Source: Balneolaceae bacterium
Lineage (GTDB): Bacteria > Bacteroidota > Rhodothermia > Balneolales > Balneolaceae
DNA: 7,684 nt
Assembly: GCA_007118525.1 (NCBI GenBank)
Contig: SKRK01000236.1
Location: 1-7,684, forward strand
Direction: 5' to 3'
Shown here: positions 6,802 to 7,684 of the stretch, in pieces
How the letters are laid out: the number at the start of each line of letters is the position of its first letter
How positions within the stretch are numbered: the first letter of the stretch is position 1
The notes under the pieces: model-generated
What the model was told of the DNA's origin: nothing
The model's input: the letters and a program-made list of their open reading frames with translations, nothing else
The model's database searches: none
Program-made: the position numbers and the translations under genes

Positions 6802-7056
6802 AAAGGCTGATGATCTTCTAAGTATAAAAAGCGTGATTAATGTACACTTTTAATAATCAAATATGGAAATCAATATTTATAATTTGCCACAAAGTATTGG
6901 GCTTCTTTGCTTTAAGCTAGAAAGAATTCCAGCTTAAACTGTGAAGATATTTTTTATTGATTTATCAACTTCGTCAACTATCTTGAGCTGTCAGAATATC
7001 AACCCATTCAATTTGCAATCCATTTGTAAAATAACATCGTATAGCTAAGTAACCAC
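6802..7056. promoter_or_regulatory. Divergent AT-rich intergenic region between porin and ECF sigma genes
   Basis: These 255 bases separate two divergently transcribed genes and must hold both promoters. No coding frame is convincing. The region contains the palindrome listed separately (6911-6938). It also contains the direct repeat TCAACT at 6965-6970 and 6974-6979, nine bases apart, with a third partial copy TCAACC at 6999-7004. TAAAAT at 7026-7031 is a fair -10 hexamer for the sigma gene but lacks a matching -35. Assignments here are guesses. Confidence 0.4.
6911..6938. repeat. 28-base imperfect palindrome, possible operator or hairpin
   Basis: TTTAAGCT (6911-6918) and AGCTTAAA (6931-6938) are perfect 8-base complements. 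After one A·C mismatch, GAA (6920-6922) pairs with TTC (6927-6929) around an AGAA loop. No U-run follows directly on either strand, and the site lies upstream of both flanking genes, so an operator or 5'-leader hairpin is more likely than a terminator. It starts 110 bases from the porin start and ends 119 bases from the sigma factor start. Confidence 0.5.
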
Positions 7057-7665
7057 GTGATCATACAATTTCTTTTATATGTAGCCGGGTTTGCTTTCCA
7101 ATCAGCCGACGAAGAACGGGAATGGATGAAACAGATACAGAGCGGAAACAAGCTCTACCTGAGTAAGCTCTATAATCGATACCATCGCATTTTATATGGG
7201 ATGATCTATAATGTAATAAGAACAAAGGAGGAGTCGGAAGATCTCCTGCAGGAAGTGTTTGTACAGGCATGGGAAAAGGCGGATCAATACGATCCCTCAC
7301 GAGGAACAGTCTACAGTTTTTTGGTTACCATGGCACGAAATAAAGCTATCGATGTAACACGATCTAAAGCTTACAAGAATCAGAGTAAAGAAGACCATAT
7401 TATCAACGATTTCACGTTAGAACTTCAGCACGACAATCCAAATCCACATGAGGAGATTGAGCTACACGAACGAGCAGTAAAAGTACGGGAAGCTCTGTCA
7501 CAACTTAAGAAAGATGAGCGGGAAGTACTCTACATCTCCTATTTCCATGGACTTTCCCAGTCGGAGATCGCAGAAAAGATTAGCATCCCTCTCGGTACAG
7601 TAAAATACAGAATGCGTCAGGGTATGATTAAACTCCGTGATATGTTAGCGGATACAGCAATATGA
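7057..7665 (+). CDS. ECF-type RNA polymerase sigma factor
   Basis: A group 4 (ECF, sigma-70 family) sigma factor of up to 202 residues that directs RNA polymerase to a specific set of promoters. Region 2 spans about 35-105 with LYNRYHRILYGMIYNVI and the hallmark EDLLQEVFVQAWEKA (61-75), followed by SFLVTMARNKAIDVTRSK (87-104), the -10-binding part. A linker leads to region 4 (about 140-196) with LKKDEREVLYISYFHGLSQS and the helix-turn-helix EIAEKISIPLGTVKYRMRQG for the -35 element. The start given is a GTG. The only other in-frame start is ATG at 7126, because a stop lies at 7042-7044. Residues 17-23 (ADEEREW) look like genuine ECF sequence and favour the GTG, but residues 2-14 are oddly hydrophobic. 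The gene overlaps the next by ATGA, typical of a sigma/anti-sigma pair. Confidence 0.95.
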   Translation: MIIQFLLYVAGFAFQSADEEREWMKQIQSGNKLYLSKLYNRYHRILYGMIYNVIRTKEESEDLLQEVFVQAWEKADQYDPSRGTVYSFLVTMARNKAIDVTRSKAYKNQSKEDHIINDFTLELQHDNPNPHEEIELHERAVKVREALSQLKKDEREVLYISYFHGLSQSEIAEKISIPLGTVKYRMRQGMIKLRDMLADTAI

Positions 7666-7684
7666 GTGAAAAAGAAACATATAA
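7662..7684 (+). CDS. Start of a downstream gene, probable anti-sigma factor (partial)
   Basis: An ATG at 7662 overlaps the sigma factor stop codon (ATGA, 7662-7665), and the frame (MSEKETY) is open to the right edge. Only seven codons are visible, so no domain can be seen. Identity is inferred from context: ECF sigma genes are commonly followed, with translational coupling, by the gene for their membrane-bound or zinc-binding anti-sigma factor. The sigma factor's region 4 resembles those paired with RskA-type anti-sigma factors, but this is a weak hint. Confidence 0.5.

Noticed and set aside
7061..7300. 79-codon minus-strand frame opposite the sigma factor
   Set aside because: It is antisense to the conserved region 2 of the sigma factor and has no recognisable features.

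Overview
The window reads as a chromosomal segment of a Gram-negative bacterium of the Bacteroidota/Balneolota type. The reasons are a phosphate-selective-porin-like outer-membrane protein, two exported proteins whose signal peptides end in Ala-Gln, and start codons that almost all lack a convincing Shine-Dalgarno sequence. The moderate GC content and the protein flavour suggest a Balneolaceae-like organism, but this is an inference from family resemblance, not a search.

Layout, left to right. Positions 1-423 (minus strand) hold a type II toxin-antitoxin module: a MazE/AbrB-type antitoxin followed, through a 4-base ATGA overlap, by a Doc/Fic-family toxin that runs off the left edge just before its catalytic motif. 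A paired 8-mer lies in front of the antitoxin and is a likely autoregulatory operator. Positions 614-2791 (minus) encode a full RecQ helicase with DEAH-helicase, zinc, winged-helix, HRDC and extra C-terminal helix-turn-helix regions. Two intergenic stretches, about 464-545 and 2883-3031, carry unexplained inverted or repeated structure. Positions 3040-4380 (minus) encode an exported M24-family (Xaa-Pro aminopeptidase-like) metallopeptidase with all five expected metal ligands. It is divergent from a type II branched-chain amino acid aminotransferase at 4477-5562 (plus). That gene converges on a porin at 5593-6801 (minus). A 255-base AT-rich divergent intergenic region with a 28-base imperfect palindrome follows, then an ECF sigma factor at 7057-7665 (plus). 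The sigma factor is coupled by ATGA to a gene cut off after seven codons, probably an anti-sigma factor.

The genes do not form one pathway. They look like independent housekeeping units (DNA repair, BCAA metabolism, peptide processing, outer-membrane transport) with regulatory modules at both ends. Both edge modules are translationally coupled pairs that the window truncates, so their key partner residues cannot be read here. I found no CRISPR array, rRNA, tRNA or intact transposase. I see no compelling new multi-gene system. The best leads are the AbrB-Doc pairing with its operator, the nested-stem intergenic element at 2941-3031, and the palindrome between porin and sigma factor. No gene-free stretch exceeds 300 bases.
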